64,000 nt of DNA from Candidatus Gastranaerophilales bacterium (GTDB taxonomy: Bacteria > Cyanobacteriota > Vampirovibrionia > Gastranaerophilales > Gastranaerophilaceae). The DNA lies in the NCBI GenBank assembly GCA_944325735.1, contig CALVBI010000002.1, forward strand, positions 434,001 through 498,000, written 5' to 3'. The translations under genes and the position numbers were made by a program. The notes below the pieces were generated by a model, which saw nothing but the letters and a program-made list of their open reading frames with translations, had not been told where the DNA came from and did not search any database. Shown in pieces: positions 26,828-34,012 of the stretch; position 1 is the stretch's first letter, and each line of letters starts with the position of its first letter.

Positions 26828-27802
26828 TTATTTAGTTCCTTTAAACATTTCTTTAATACCGTCTACAGAAGATAAAATACCTGTAGCTTCATATGGCATG
26901 TATACAATTTTGTTGTTCTCTCCATTAGTAATTGCTGTTAGAGTTTCTAAGTATTTCATTGCAATTAAGTATTTATCAGGTTGCCCTTTATCTGCTAATG
27001 CATTGATAATTCTTTCAATTGCTTCTTTTTCTGCATCTGCTTCGATTACACGGGCTTGTGCAATACCTTCTGCTCTTAAAATTTCCGCTTGTTTAGCACC
27101 TTCGGCAGATCTGATAGCGGCTTCTTTTTCTCCTTCAGCTTTTCTGATAGCAGCTTCTTTAAGCCCTTCTGCTTCTGTGATTGTTGCTTTTTTCTCTCTA
27201 TCTGCTTTCATTAATTTATCCATTGAAGCTTGGATATCTGCAGGTGGGAATATGTCTTGTATTTCAACACGATTAACTTTTACACCCCATTTATTTGTTG
27301 CTTCGTCAAGAGTTGTTCTTAGCTCATCATTAATTTTTCCGCGAGATGTTAAAGTTTCTTGTAAATCCATTTGACCTACAAGGTTTCTTAATGTTGTTTG
27401 TGTTAATTTTTCAATAGCTTCTGGTAAGTTTTCGATTTCATACACTGCACTTTTTGCATCAACAATTTGGAAGTAAATTAATGCATTGATTGTAATTGAT
27501 ACGTTATCTTTCGTAATTACATTTTGGCGAGGGAAATCGTACATTTGTTCTCTTAAATCAATTCTATCTACAGCTTTAAGATAATAATAGTTGCTACCAT
27601 CAATACCTCTTTGAGATACTTTTTTTAAGATTCCTCTTGGCGCTTCTAGAATTGGAAAGATAAAGTTTGGTCCAGCTCTAAGAGTTTTTTCGTATCTTCC
27701 CATTCTTTCAATAATTACTTCTTGTTGTTGTTGAACAATTATTATACCTTTGAATACATAAATTAATAATGCAACTAATAAGATTGTTAATAAAAGACCC
27801 AT
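26828..27802 (-). CDS. SPFH/stomatin-family membrane protein (QmcA-like)
   Basis: 324 aa. A single N-terminal membrane segment (LLLTILLVALLIYVFKGII) precedes the SPFH/Band 7 domain with VIERMGRYEKTLRAGPNFI and an extended alpha-helical coiled coil of KAEGEKEAAIRSAEGAKQAE type (about 205-260). These proteins oligomerise in membrane microdomains and are often paired with an NfeD protein, exactly as here (10-bp gap). A protein-quality or membrane-organisation role is inferred from the family. Confidence 0.92.
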   Translation of the reverse strand: MGLLLTILLVALLIYVFKGIIIVQQQQEVIIERMGRYEKTLRAGPNFIFPILEAPRGILKKVSQRGIDGSNYYYLKAVDRIDLREQMYDFPRQNVITKDNVSITINALIYFQIVDAKSAVYEIENLPEAIEKLTQTTLRNLVGQMDLQETLTSRGKINDELRTTLDEATNKWGVKVNRVEIQDIFPPADIQASMDKLMKADREKKATITEAEGLKEAAIRKAEGEKEAAIRSAEGAKQAEILRAEGIAQARVIEADAEKEAIERIINALADKGQPDKYLIAMKYLETLTAITNGENNKIVYMPYEATGILSSVDGIKEMFKGTK

Positions 27803-27812
27803 TTTTTTTCTC

Positions 27813-28238
27813 CTATATTTTTTCTACTGTTAAAACTAAGCTGTCATATTTAATGATTTTGACTTCACTGCCTGCAGGAATTGGTTCGTTTACATCTGCT
27901 CTGGCATTCCATCTTTCATCATAAATAGTAATTGCACCTGATGATTTGTCTATTGGTTCAATTACTTTAACTATTTTACCAATGTATTTTGCTTCCATAC
28001 CGGTTGCATTTTCTTTATCTTTTTTATTTTTTATGAGAATAGGACGTAAAAATGCAATTGATAAAATTGATAAAATTGCAAACAAAATTGTTAAAGTTAT
28101 CCAGTTTGTAATCCATACTGCAATAATTGCAGTGATAAATCCTGCTATTGCAAGGTTTAAGAAGAACATAGACGGTACCAGCATTTCTATAATAAGAAAG
28201 ACCAACCCGGCTATTGCAAAAATTTCCCATAAAATCAT
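27813..28238 (-). CDS. NfeD-like membrane protein
   Basis: 141 aa from the ATG at 28238, preferred over an upstream in-frame ATG at 28274 because AAAGGAGTG lies 6-12 bp before it. Two or three membrane segments (about 1-70, starting MILWEIFAIAGLVFLIIEML) are followed by a C-terminal OB-fold domain with SGAITIYDERWNARAD, typical of NfeD. It partners with the SPFH protein immediately downstream. Confidence 0.88.
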   Translation of the reverse strand: MILWEIFAIAGLVFLIIEMLVPSMFFLNLAIAGFITAIIAVWITNWITLTILFAILSILSIAFLRPILIKNKKDKENATGMEAKYIGKIVKVIEPIDKSSGAITIYDERWNARADVNEPIPAGSEVKIIKYDSLVLTVEKI

Positions 28239-28298
28239 CGTGTCACTCCTTTTTAATATTTCTAATTTTAACATATTTTTTAGGGCTCGTCAATCGTG

Positions 28299-28326
28299 TT
28301 GAAAAATCGGAAAGATTTGTTATAAT
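28299..28326 (+). promoter_or_regulatory. Promoter of phase-variable pilin 2
   Basis: TTGAAA (28299-28304), a 16-bp spacer and TATAAT (28321-28326) preceded by TGT. The TTTGTTATAATTA string recurs upstream of the pilin at 57887, and TTGTTATAAT upstream of pilin 3. Confidence 0.65.
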
Positions 28327-28358
28327 TAATAAAGAGTTAAAAATAAAGGAGCGAGTTT

Positions 28359-28406
28359 ATGAAAAAGACGTTTAATTTAAATATGTCGGGGGGGGGGCGC
28401 TTTTAA
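28359..28406 (+). other. Leader reading frame of pilin 2, closed by stop after the G10 tract
   Basis: ATG 28359 follows AAAGGAGCGAGTTT. It encodes MKKTFNLNMSGGGRF and stops at TAA 28404-28406. With one more G, or two fewer, it would continue as ALLSFSSVKYGFTLAEV into the pilin, giving a leader of 24 residues. Confidence 0.7.
28388..28397 (+). repeat. Poly-G tract, 10 G (pilin 2)
   Basis: Ten uninterrupted G preceded by ATGTC and followed by CGCTTTTAAGC, 27 bp after the leader ATG. Same length and same upstream TGTC as the tracts at 12936 and 31903. Confidence 0.9.
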
Positions 28407-28417
28407 GCTTCTCTTCT

Positions 28418-29146
28418 GTGAAATACGGTTTTACTCTTGCTGAAGTTCTTATAACATTAGGTATTGTAGGAATAATTGCAGCATTGACTATTCTTTCTAT
28501 TGTTACAGGTTATCAAAAAAAAGTTACAGTCGAAGCTTTAAAAAAGGTATATAGTTCTTTATCTCAGGCTGTAAAATTATCAGAAGCAGATAATGGATTT
28601 GTAAGTGATTGGAATATTGGAGCTGGGCATAATTTATTTGTAGATTATTTATTGCCATATCTGAATTCTGCTGAAAATTGCGTATTATCAGAATGCAAAT
28701 CTCGTGGGATATATTTTGGATTAGAGGGAAATAAATTTGTAGTTCCTGCAGGTCCTAATAGTATTGATTCTTTACCTGGTGGTGATACTCAAACATGGAT
28801 TGTCGTTCTTGCAGATGGAACTATGCTTTATGCATATCAAAGCCTTTATCATAATTATGTAATTGTTAAGATTTTGGTTGATATAAATGGACATAAAGGT
28901 CCGAATAAAATGGGTAGAGATATTTTTTCTTTATTGTTTTTAACAGATTCATTATTTGGGTCGTCTGATATTGCTGATACAATAATAGTTAGACCTGGAA
29001 TTTACTTTGAAGGTTTTGGATTAGAAAGAACAGAATTAATTGATAATAGTAAATATTATAACTGCAATAAAACTGGATATGCTTTTACTTGTGGCGCATT
29101 AATTCAATATGATGGTTGGAAAATTCCAAAAGATTATCCTTGGTAA
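28418..29146 (+). CDS. Phase-variable pilin-like protein 2
   Basis: The pilin frame holds GFTLAEVLITLGIVGIIAAL followed by a soluble domain of about 210 residues with VDINGHKGPNKMGRDIFSL, the block common to all five pilins of the window. The only in-frame conventional start downstream of the G tract is GTG 28418, which has no Shine-Dalgarno and would leave a four-residue leader. The better start is ATG 28359, out of frame by one G at the present 10-G length. Prepilin peptidase should cut between Gly and Phe. Likely a minor pilin or secretion pseudopilin, switched by tract length. Confidence 0.78.
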   Translation: MKYGFTLAEVLITLGIVGIIAALTILSIVTGYQKKVTVEALKKVYSSLSQAVKLSEADNGFVSDWNIGAGHNLFVDYLLPYLNSAENCVLSECKSRGIYFGLEGNKFVVPAGPNSIDSLPGGDTQTWIVVLADGTMLYAYQSLYHNYVIVKILVDINGHKGPNKMGRDIFSLLFLTDSLFGSSDIADTIIVRPGIYFEGFGLERTELIDNSKYYNCNKTGYAFTCGALIQYDGWKIPKDYPW

Positions 29147-29185
29147 TAGAGTAAATCTTCGTATTTTTTGTTGTAATATAAAAAT

Positions 29186-30601
29186 ATGATTAATTTTGAT
29201 TCTTTAACTCTTAAAATCTGGTTAGACGAAAATAAAGAATTTTTAGAAGGTGCTAGAATCCAAAAAATTCAGCAGCCAACAAGGAGAGATTTTGTCTTTT
29301 CTGTAAGAGGTAAAGGGATTACTAAAAAATTATATATAAATATTAATCCTCAGTATTTTCATGTTTGTTTTATGTCTAAAGAAAATGAGGTTAACCGTTT
29401 AATTGAAATTCCTCAAAAACCGCCTATGTTTTGTATGCTTTTGAGAAAATATTTGGAAAATGCTGTAATTTCAAAAGTTGAACAGCCTTTGTATGAAAGG
29501 ATTTTGGAATTTTATATTGAAACATATAATGAATTGTCTGAAAAAATTTACCTTTGCTTAGCGATCGAATTAATGGGAAAATATTCAAATGTAATTTTGT
29601 ACAATTATGATACGAATATAATTTTGGGTTGTGCTCATAATGTTGGAGCAGAAAAAAGTAAGGAAAGAGAAATGGCTGGTGGGTTGCCTTATGTTTATCC
29701 TGCAGGACGACCAACTGATTGGTATGCTAGTGAAGATTCCTTAGCTAAAAATAATTCTCTTGATATTAATTCTGTAATTGATAATTATTATTCAGATTGT
29801 ATTTATTCAGATAAATTTATGAGATTAAAAGATGCTTGTAAACAGATTGTGAATTCTAAGTTGAAAAAAGATAAAAATTCTTTAAAAAAAATGCAATACA
29901 GATTGGATAAAGAATTTGATTCTGATAAATATCGTTTATATGGTGATTTGATAATGGCTAATCTTTATAATTCAAAAGATTATTCAAAATTTATATGTGT
30001 ATATGATTATGAAAATAATAAAGATATAAAAATAGAATTAGATGAAACACAGACTTTGAAAGAAAATGCAAATAGATTTTATAAGCTTTATAACAAAGGT
30101 AAAAACACAATAACTAAACTAACTGAGTTGACAGCAGAGTTAAAAGAAAAAGTTTCATATTATGAGCATATTTTATATTCTTTAGATATTGCAACTTCAA
30201 TATCTGATTTGATGCAAATTAAATTTGAAATAGAACCTGAAAAAGTAAAAAAAGAATATTCAAAATCTGCTATTGAGCCAATGGAGTTGAGCATTGATGG
30301 TTGTAGAGTGTTTGTAGGCAGAAACAACAGACAAAATGATTTTATAGTATCAAAGCTCTCGAAGGATGAGGATTATTGGTTTCATACAAAGGATTGTGCA
30401 GGGTCTCATGTACTTTTAAAATGTGATAATCCTACTGATAAATTATTATTAGAGTGTGCAAAATTAGCAAAAGAATATTCAAAAGGAGCAGATTCTTCAA
30501 AAGTGGGAATAATTTATACTAAAAGAAAATATCTCAAAAAGCCGCCTGCTGCCAATTTAGGGTATGTTACATATAAAAATGAACGGGAAATTATTCTTTA
30601 A
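29186..30601 (+). CDS. NFACT-family protein (RqcH / FbpA-like)
   Basis: 471 aa. The NFACT-N domain opens with MINFDSLTLKIWLDENKEFL and contains KIQQPTRRDFVFSVRGKG. A coiled-coil segment lies at about 285-345. NFACT-R follows with DYWFHTKDCAGSHVLLK (the DUF814 WFH motif) and GIIYTKRKYLKKPPAANLGY. In bacteria RqcH binds stalled 50S subunits and adds Ala tails. At 471 aa it is shorter than the usual 550-580, mainly in the middle. Its stop overlaps the next start as TAATG. Confidence 0.88.
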   Translation: MINFDSLTLKIWLDENKEFLEGARIQKIQQPTRRDFVFSVRGKGITKKLYININPQYFHVCFMSKENEVNRLIEIPQKPPMFCMLLRKYLENAVISKVEQPLYERILEFYIETYNELSEKIYLCLAIELMGKYSNVILYNYDTNIILGCAHNVGAEKSKEREMAGGLPYVYPAGRPTDWYASEDSLAKNNSLDINSVIDNYYSDCIYSDKFMRLKDACKQIVNSKLKKDKNSLKKMQYRLDKEFDSDKYRLYGDLIMANLYNSKDYSKFICVYDYENNKDIKIELDETQTLKENANRFYKLYNKGKNTITKLTELTAELKEKVSYYEHILYSLDIATSISDLMQIKFEIEPEKVKKEYSKSAIEPMELSIDGCRVFVGRNNRQNDFIVSKLSKDEDYWFHTKDCAGSHVLLKCDNPTDKLLLECAKLAKEYSKGADSSKVGIIYTKRKYLKKPPAANLGYVTYKNEREIIL

Positions 30602-31821
30602 TGTTGGAAGAAAATCAAAAAATATCTGATAATGTGGATATGGCTAAAAAACATGTAATAGCTCTCGTTGATTGTGACTCTTTTTTTGTGTCTTGTGAAC
30701 AGTCTGTAAATCCGGAACTTAAAGGCAAACCAGTCTGTGTTATGTCTGGGCGCGGACAGTGTGTAATTTCTCGATCTAAAGAGGCTAAAAAACTTGGAAT
30801 AAGGATGGGAATGCCTTATTTTCAAATTGAAGGGCAAATGAAAAAGTCTGTGTTTATTAATGCTAATCACGAATTGTATTGTCAAATTTCTGAAAAAGTT
30901 ATGGATGTTTTAAAATCTTTTAGTCCAAAGGTTGAAATATATTCGATAGATGAAGCTTTTGTTGAATTAACAGGACTTGAAAGATTATACAAAAAGAATT
31001 ATTTAGAAATAGCACAAATGATAAGACAAGAGGTTTTAGATAAAGTTGATATTCCTGTATCAATTGGGGTAAGTTCATCTAAATCTCTTGCAAAATTGGC
31101 TTCTGATAAAGCCAAAAAGGCTGAAGAAGGTGTTTTTTTAGTTGGTTCGAGAAAGATTATTCCTCTTTTAGAAAAAACAAGTATTGATGAAATATGGGGG
31201 ATTGGTAAAAATTTATCTATAATGTTAAGAAAACATGGTATTTTAACGGCTTATGAATTAATTTCTCAAGATGATTTATGGCTCAATAAGCAAATTGGAA
31301 TTCATGGGCTAGAGATGAAACATGAGTTATTAGGTGAGATGGTATCTCCAGTTTCTAATGAGATTAAATTGCCAAAATCTATTCAAAAAACAAGTGCACT
31401 TGCAAAATTTTCATCCGATAAAAATTATTTAAAAAATTCTCTGAATTATCATATTCATAGAGCATGTGTGAAACTAAGAAAAATAAATGCAAAGTGTAAA
31501 GGTGTCAGTATTTTCCTAAGAACTAAGGATTTTAAAGTTTATTGTGAAAAAAAAGTTTTGAATATTGGTACGGATTTTGAGCTTGAAATATCAGACATAG
31601 TATTTGAGTTATTAGAAAAAATTTATAATCCGAATATTCTTTATCGTAGTACAGGTGTTATTTTAGATACTTTTGTTTTTAATAATGAAGAACAAATGTC
31701 TTTGTTTTCTGATAATGTAGTTGATGAAAGAAAAGAAAAGCTATCAAAATGTTTTGATAAACTTGAACAAAAATTTGGGAAGGATATCATTCAAACAGGT
31801 TTTATCAAAAAAGATGTTTAG
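30601..31821 (+). CDS. Y-family DNA polymerase (DinB/UmuC-like)
   Basis: 406 aa. VIALVDCDSFFVSCEQ gives the first catalytic Asp and YSIDEAFVEL the second Asp-Glu pair. The SIGVSSSKSLAKLASDKAKK palm/thumb stretch and a helix-hairpin-helix (IWGIGKNLSIMLRKHGI) follow. VCVMSGRGQCVISRSKEAKK resembles UmuC more than DinB. The C-terminal little-finger region ends with QMSLFSDN, a likely beta-clamp binding motif (QxSLF). It does translesion synthesis. No UmuD/LexA neighbour is present; it is instead translationally coupled to the NFACT gene. Confidence 0.92.
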   Translation: MLEENQKISDNVDMAKKHVIALVDCDSFFVSCEQSVNPELKGKPVCVMSGRGQCVISRSKEAKKLGIRMGMPYFQIEGQMKKSVFINANHELYCQISEKVMDVLKSFSPKVEIYSIDEAFVELTGLERLYKKNYLEIAQMIRQEVLDKVDIPVSIGVSSSKSLAKLASDKAKKAEEGVFLVGSRKIIPLLEKTSIDEIWGIGKNLSIMLRKHGILTAYELISQDDLWLNKQIGIHGLEMKHELLGEMVSPVSNEIKLPKSIQKTSALAKFSSDKNYLKNSLNYHIHRACVKLRKINAKCKGVSIFLRTKDFKVYCEKKVLNIGTDFELEISDIVFELLEKIYNPNILYRSTGVILDTFVFNNEEQMSLFSDNVVDERKEKLSKCFDKLEQKFGKDIIQTGFIKKDV

Positions 31822-31824
31822 AGC

Positions 31825-31853
31825 TTGTTTTTTATATCATATATTGTTATAAT
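31825..31853 (+). promoter_or_regulatory. Promoter of phase-variable pilin 3
   Basis: TTGTTT (31825-31830), 17-bp spacer, TATAAT (31848-31853) preceded by TGT, giving the string TTGTTATAAT. AAAGGAGC follows at about 31872, as in the other G-tract pilins. Confidence 0.65.
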
Positions 31854-31883
31854 AGTTATACAATTATAAGAAAGGAGCAGATT

Positions 31884-31922
31884 ATGAAAAGATTAGAATG
31901 TCGGGGGGGGGGCATAATTTAA
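31884..31922 (+). other. Leader reading frame of pilin 3, closed by stop after the G10 tract
   Basis: ATG 31884, spaced correctly from AAAGGAGC, encodes MKRLECRGGGII and stops at TAA 31920-31922. Eleven or eight G would fuse it to the pilin, giving MKRLECRGGGHNLSSTLA before FTLAEV, an 18-residue leader. Confidence 0.68.
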
Positions 31923-32659
31923 GCTCTACTCTTGCTTTTACATTAGCAGAGGTACTTATAACTTTGGGAGTGATAGGTATTATTGCAGCCCTTACTTTAC
32001 CATCACTTATTGCAAAATATCAAGATGAAGTTCTTGTAAATGCAACTAAAAAGGCTTATTCAATAATTCAAAATGCTTTGGTTGATGCTCAGGCTGATGG
32101 TGGGGTATTAGGAGATAATACTTTTTTATTTGATGTTACACAAAATAATGTTGACTTAGCTAAAAGATTCCAAAAATATTTTAATGGTGCAATATTTTGT
32201 GAAAACAGAAATAGTAATGGATGTAGTAAATATTATGATATAAAATATAAATATGCAACAAAGCAGATTATAAATGGTAGTACCGCAGGAGAATCTTTGA
32301 ATTATCCAAAACTTATTTTAACAGACGGTACTGTTTTATCTTTAAGACAGCAACAATCTTGTCTTAATGTTTGGTATAGCTGTGAAAGAGATGATAAAGG
32401 AAACTGTAAAAAAGATGAACATGGTAATGATATTATGAAACCTGGAAGTGATGATGCTTGTGGTTATATCTATTTTGATGTAAATGGTTTAAAAGGGCCT
32501 AATCAGTATGGACGCGATAGTTATTGTTTAAAGATTAGAGAAAAAGATGTAGCTATATCTTTTTCTAATAATGTTGGATCTCAGAGTCTAAAAAATATAC
32601 TTTCTGGCACTGAGAAATTAATTTATGAAAAGTACAATTTGGGAGAGTCTGTTGAATAA
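31898..32659 (+). CDS. Phase-variable pilin-like protein 3
   Basis: The pilin frame can start at ATG 31898, which lies directly before the G tract and is in frame at 10 G (MSGGGHNLSSTLAFTLAEV), but it lacks a well-spaced Shine-Dalgarno. The leader ATG 31884 has one but is out of frame. The mature part has AFTLAEVLITLGVIGIIAAL and a Cys-rich C-terminal domain with the shared FDVNGLKGPNQYGRDSY block. This locus could therefore be expressed at different levels at 10 and 11 G, rather than purely on or off. Likely a minor pilin or secretion pseudopilin. Confidence 0.8.
   Translation: MSGGGHNLSSTLAFTLAEVLITLGVIGIIAALTLPSLIAKYQDEVLVNATKKAYSIIQNALVDAQADGGVLGDNTFLFDVTQNNVDLAKRFQKYFNGAIFCENRNSNGCSKYYDIKYKYATKQIINGSTAGESLNYPKLILTDGTVLSLRQQQSCLNVWYSCERDDKGNCKKDEHGNDIMKPGSDDACGYIYFDVNGLKGPNQYGRDSYCLKIREKDVAISFSNNVGSQSLKNILSGTEKLIYEKYNLGESVE
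31903..31912 (+). repeat. Poly-G tract, 10 G (pilin 3)
   Basis: Ten uninterrupted G preceded by ATGTC and followed by CATAATTTAAGC. Third member of the set with 12936 and 28388. Confidence 0.9.
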
Positions 32660-32661
32660 AG

Positions 32662-32697
32662 AAAAGTCCCGAATTCATTTCGGGACTTTTTTATTTT
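32662..32697 (+). terminator. Intrinsic terminator after pilin 3
   Basis: AAAAGTCCCGAA and TTCGGGACTTTT form a 12-bp stem, followed by TTATTTTTATTTT. It separates the pilin from the convergent SLH gene. Confidence 0.88.
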
Positions 32698-32701
32698 TAT
32701 T

Positions 32702-33847
32702 TTATTCTAAAATCCAACCGTTTGTTAAATCAACTTTTATTGGTTTAAGAAGTTTTATGTAGACAACATCTTCAGGATTAACATTTAATTTTTCTCCTTT
32801 TAACGTTGCCCTTACTATTTTCATAAACCAGTTTCTGTCTTTTTTGATTTCTCCAGTGCCCGCAAATGTTGTTGTTTGATCATTGTTTGTTGTGATTAAT
32901 GAGTTATCTAAAACTAAAACACCATTTCTAACAAACCATTTACCGCTTCTTACATCTAATAATTGACCTTTTAAATTAGAGCCTTTATATACAAGGATAA
33001 ATTTATCTTTAGTGATGTAATTTTCTGGAGCTGAAGCTACGTAAATTTCTCCAGGTTGAGATGATTGAGAACTTATATAGTTGCTTAATTTTACAGGGAC
33101 AATTGCACCTGCTGGAATAGTTCCTATGCTGCCTTGTACAAAAGCGTTTTCTACTACATATCCGTCACCGGTTTTCTTTCTCATTGCTTCTGCAAGTTTT
33201 GCGTTCGGATTTAGTTGTGCTTGTTCCATCATTTCATATAAAATTGCAGATACTTCTGCTCTTGTAGCAGGTCTGTTTGCTTCAATTTTTGCTTTATCTT
33301 TTGATGGAATTGTAACTAACATATTTAAAATTTCTGCTTTACCTGCAGGAATTAAGAACCATTCTGGAACTTCATTTGTGTCTGCGAATTTTTTAGAAAG
33401 AACTTCTTTAGCTTTCATATCACTGATTTGTTCTGTAGTTAGAGCATTTACTGCTACTGAAATTGATTCAGCTCTAGTTACTGTATCATCAGGTCTGAAA
33501 GGTTCCCCTTGTGGCGGGCATGAAATTAAATCAAAATATAGAGCTTTTTGTATAGAATCATAAGCCCAAAATCCAGGTTCAATATCTGTAAATTTAACCG
33601 GTTGTGCAACAGTTGTGTGTTCTTGTCCTAACGCTTTAATAGCCATTGATGCAAATTCTGCTCTTGACACATTGTCATCAGGTTTGAATGTGCCGTCAGG
33701 GTAACCTACAATTACACCTTTTTCAGTTAAGACTTCGATTTGTTTTGCAGCCCAATGGTCAGAAGTAACATCAGGATAAGCGAAAGCTGGTATGGTTATA
33801 ACTAATGTAACCAGTGCAGATAACGCTAGTCTAAATAGATTTCTCAT
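32702..33847 (-). CDS. SLH-domain surface protein
   Basis: 381 aa. A Sec signal peptide (LFRLALSALVTLVITIPAFA) is followed by three SLH-like repeats. The first is YPDVTSDHWAAKQIEVLTEK with GVIVGYPDGTFKPDDNVSRA; the second is FTDIEPGFWAYDSIQKAL with FRPDDTVTRAE; the third is weaker (about 150-215, ending NRPATRAEVSA). SLH domains anchor proteins to wall polymers or, in Cyanobacteria-like diderms, tie the outer membrane to peptidoglycan. The C-terminal half (220-381) is beta-rich and unrecognised. No porin barrel of the OprB type is attached. Confidence 0.88.
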   Translation of the reverse strand: MRNLFRLALSALVTLVITIPAFAYPDVTSDHWAAKQIEVLTEKGVIVGYPDGTFKPDDNVSRAEFASMAIKALGQEHTTVAQPVKFTDIEPGFWAYDSIQKALYFDLISCPPQGEPFRPDDTVTRAESISVAVNALTTEQISDMKAKEVLSKKFADTNEVPEWFLIPAGKAEILNMLVTIPSKDKAKIEANRPATRAEVSAILYEMMEQAQLNPNAKLAEAMRKKTGDGYVVENAFVQGSIGTIPAGAIVPVKLSNYISSQSSQPGEIYVASAPENYITKDKFILVYKGSNLKGQLLDVRSGKWFVRNGVLVLDNSLITTNNDQTTTFAGTGEIKKDRNWFMKIVRATLKGEKLNVNPEDVVYIKLLKPIKVDLTNGWILE

Positions 33848-34012
33848 ACTTTACTCTCCTATATAAATATTCCATTAACATCTTACTTGTAAAAGGATTT
33901 TACGGCAATATTTAATAAAGTTATGTTACTATTGCTAAACATAGCAATTTTATTTTGTTTTTTGTTTTATAAATTTATGCTATGATTTTTCAATCATAAA
34001 GGAGTGTAGTAA

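Noticed and set aside
12936-31912. G-quadruplex switching like the Neisseria pilE G4 element
   Set aside because: A single G10 run does not provide four separate G tracts for an intramolecular quadruplex; frame slippage explains the position in the leader better.
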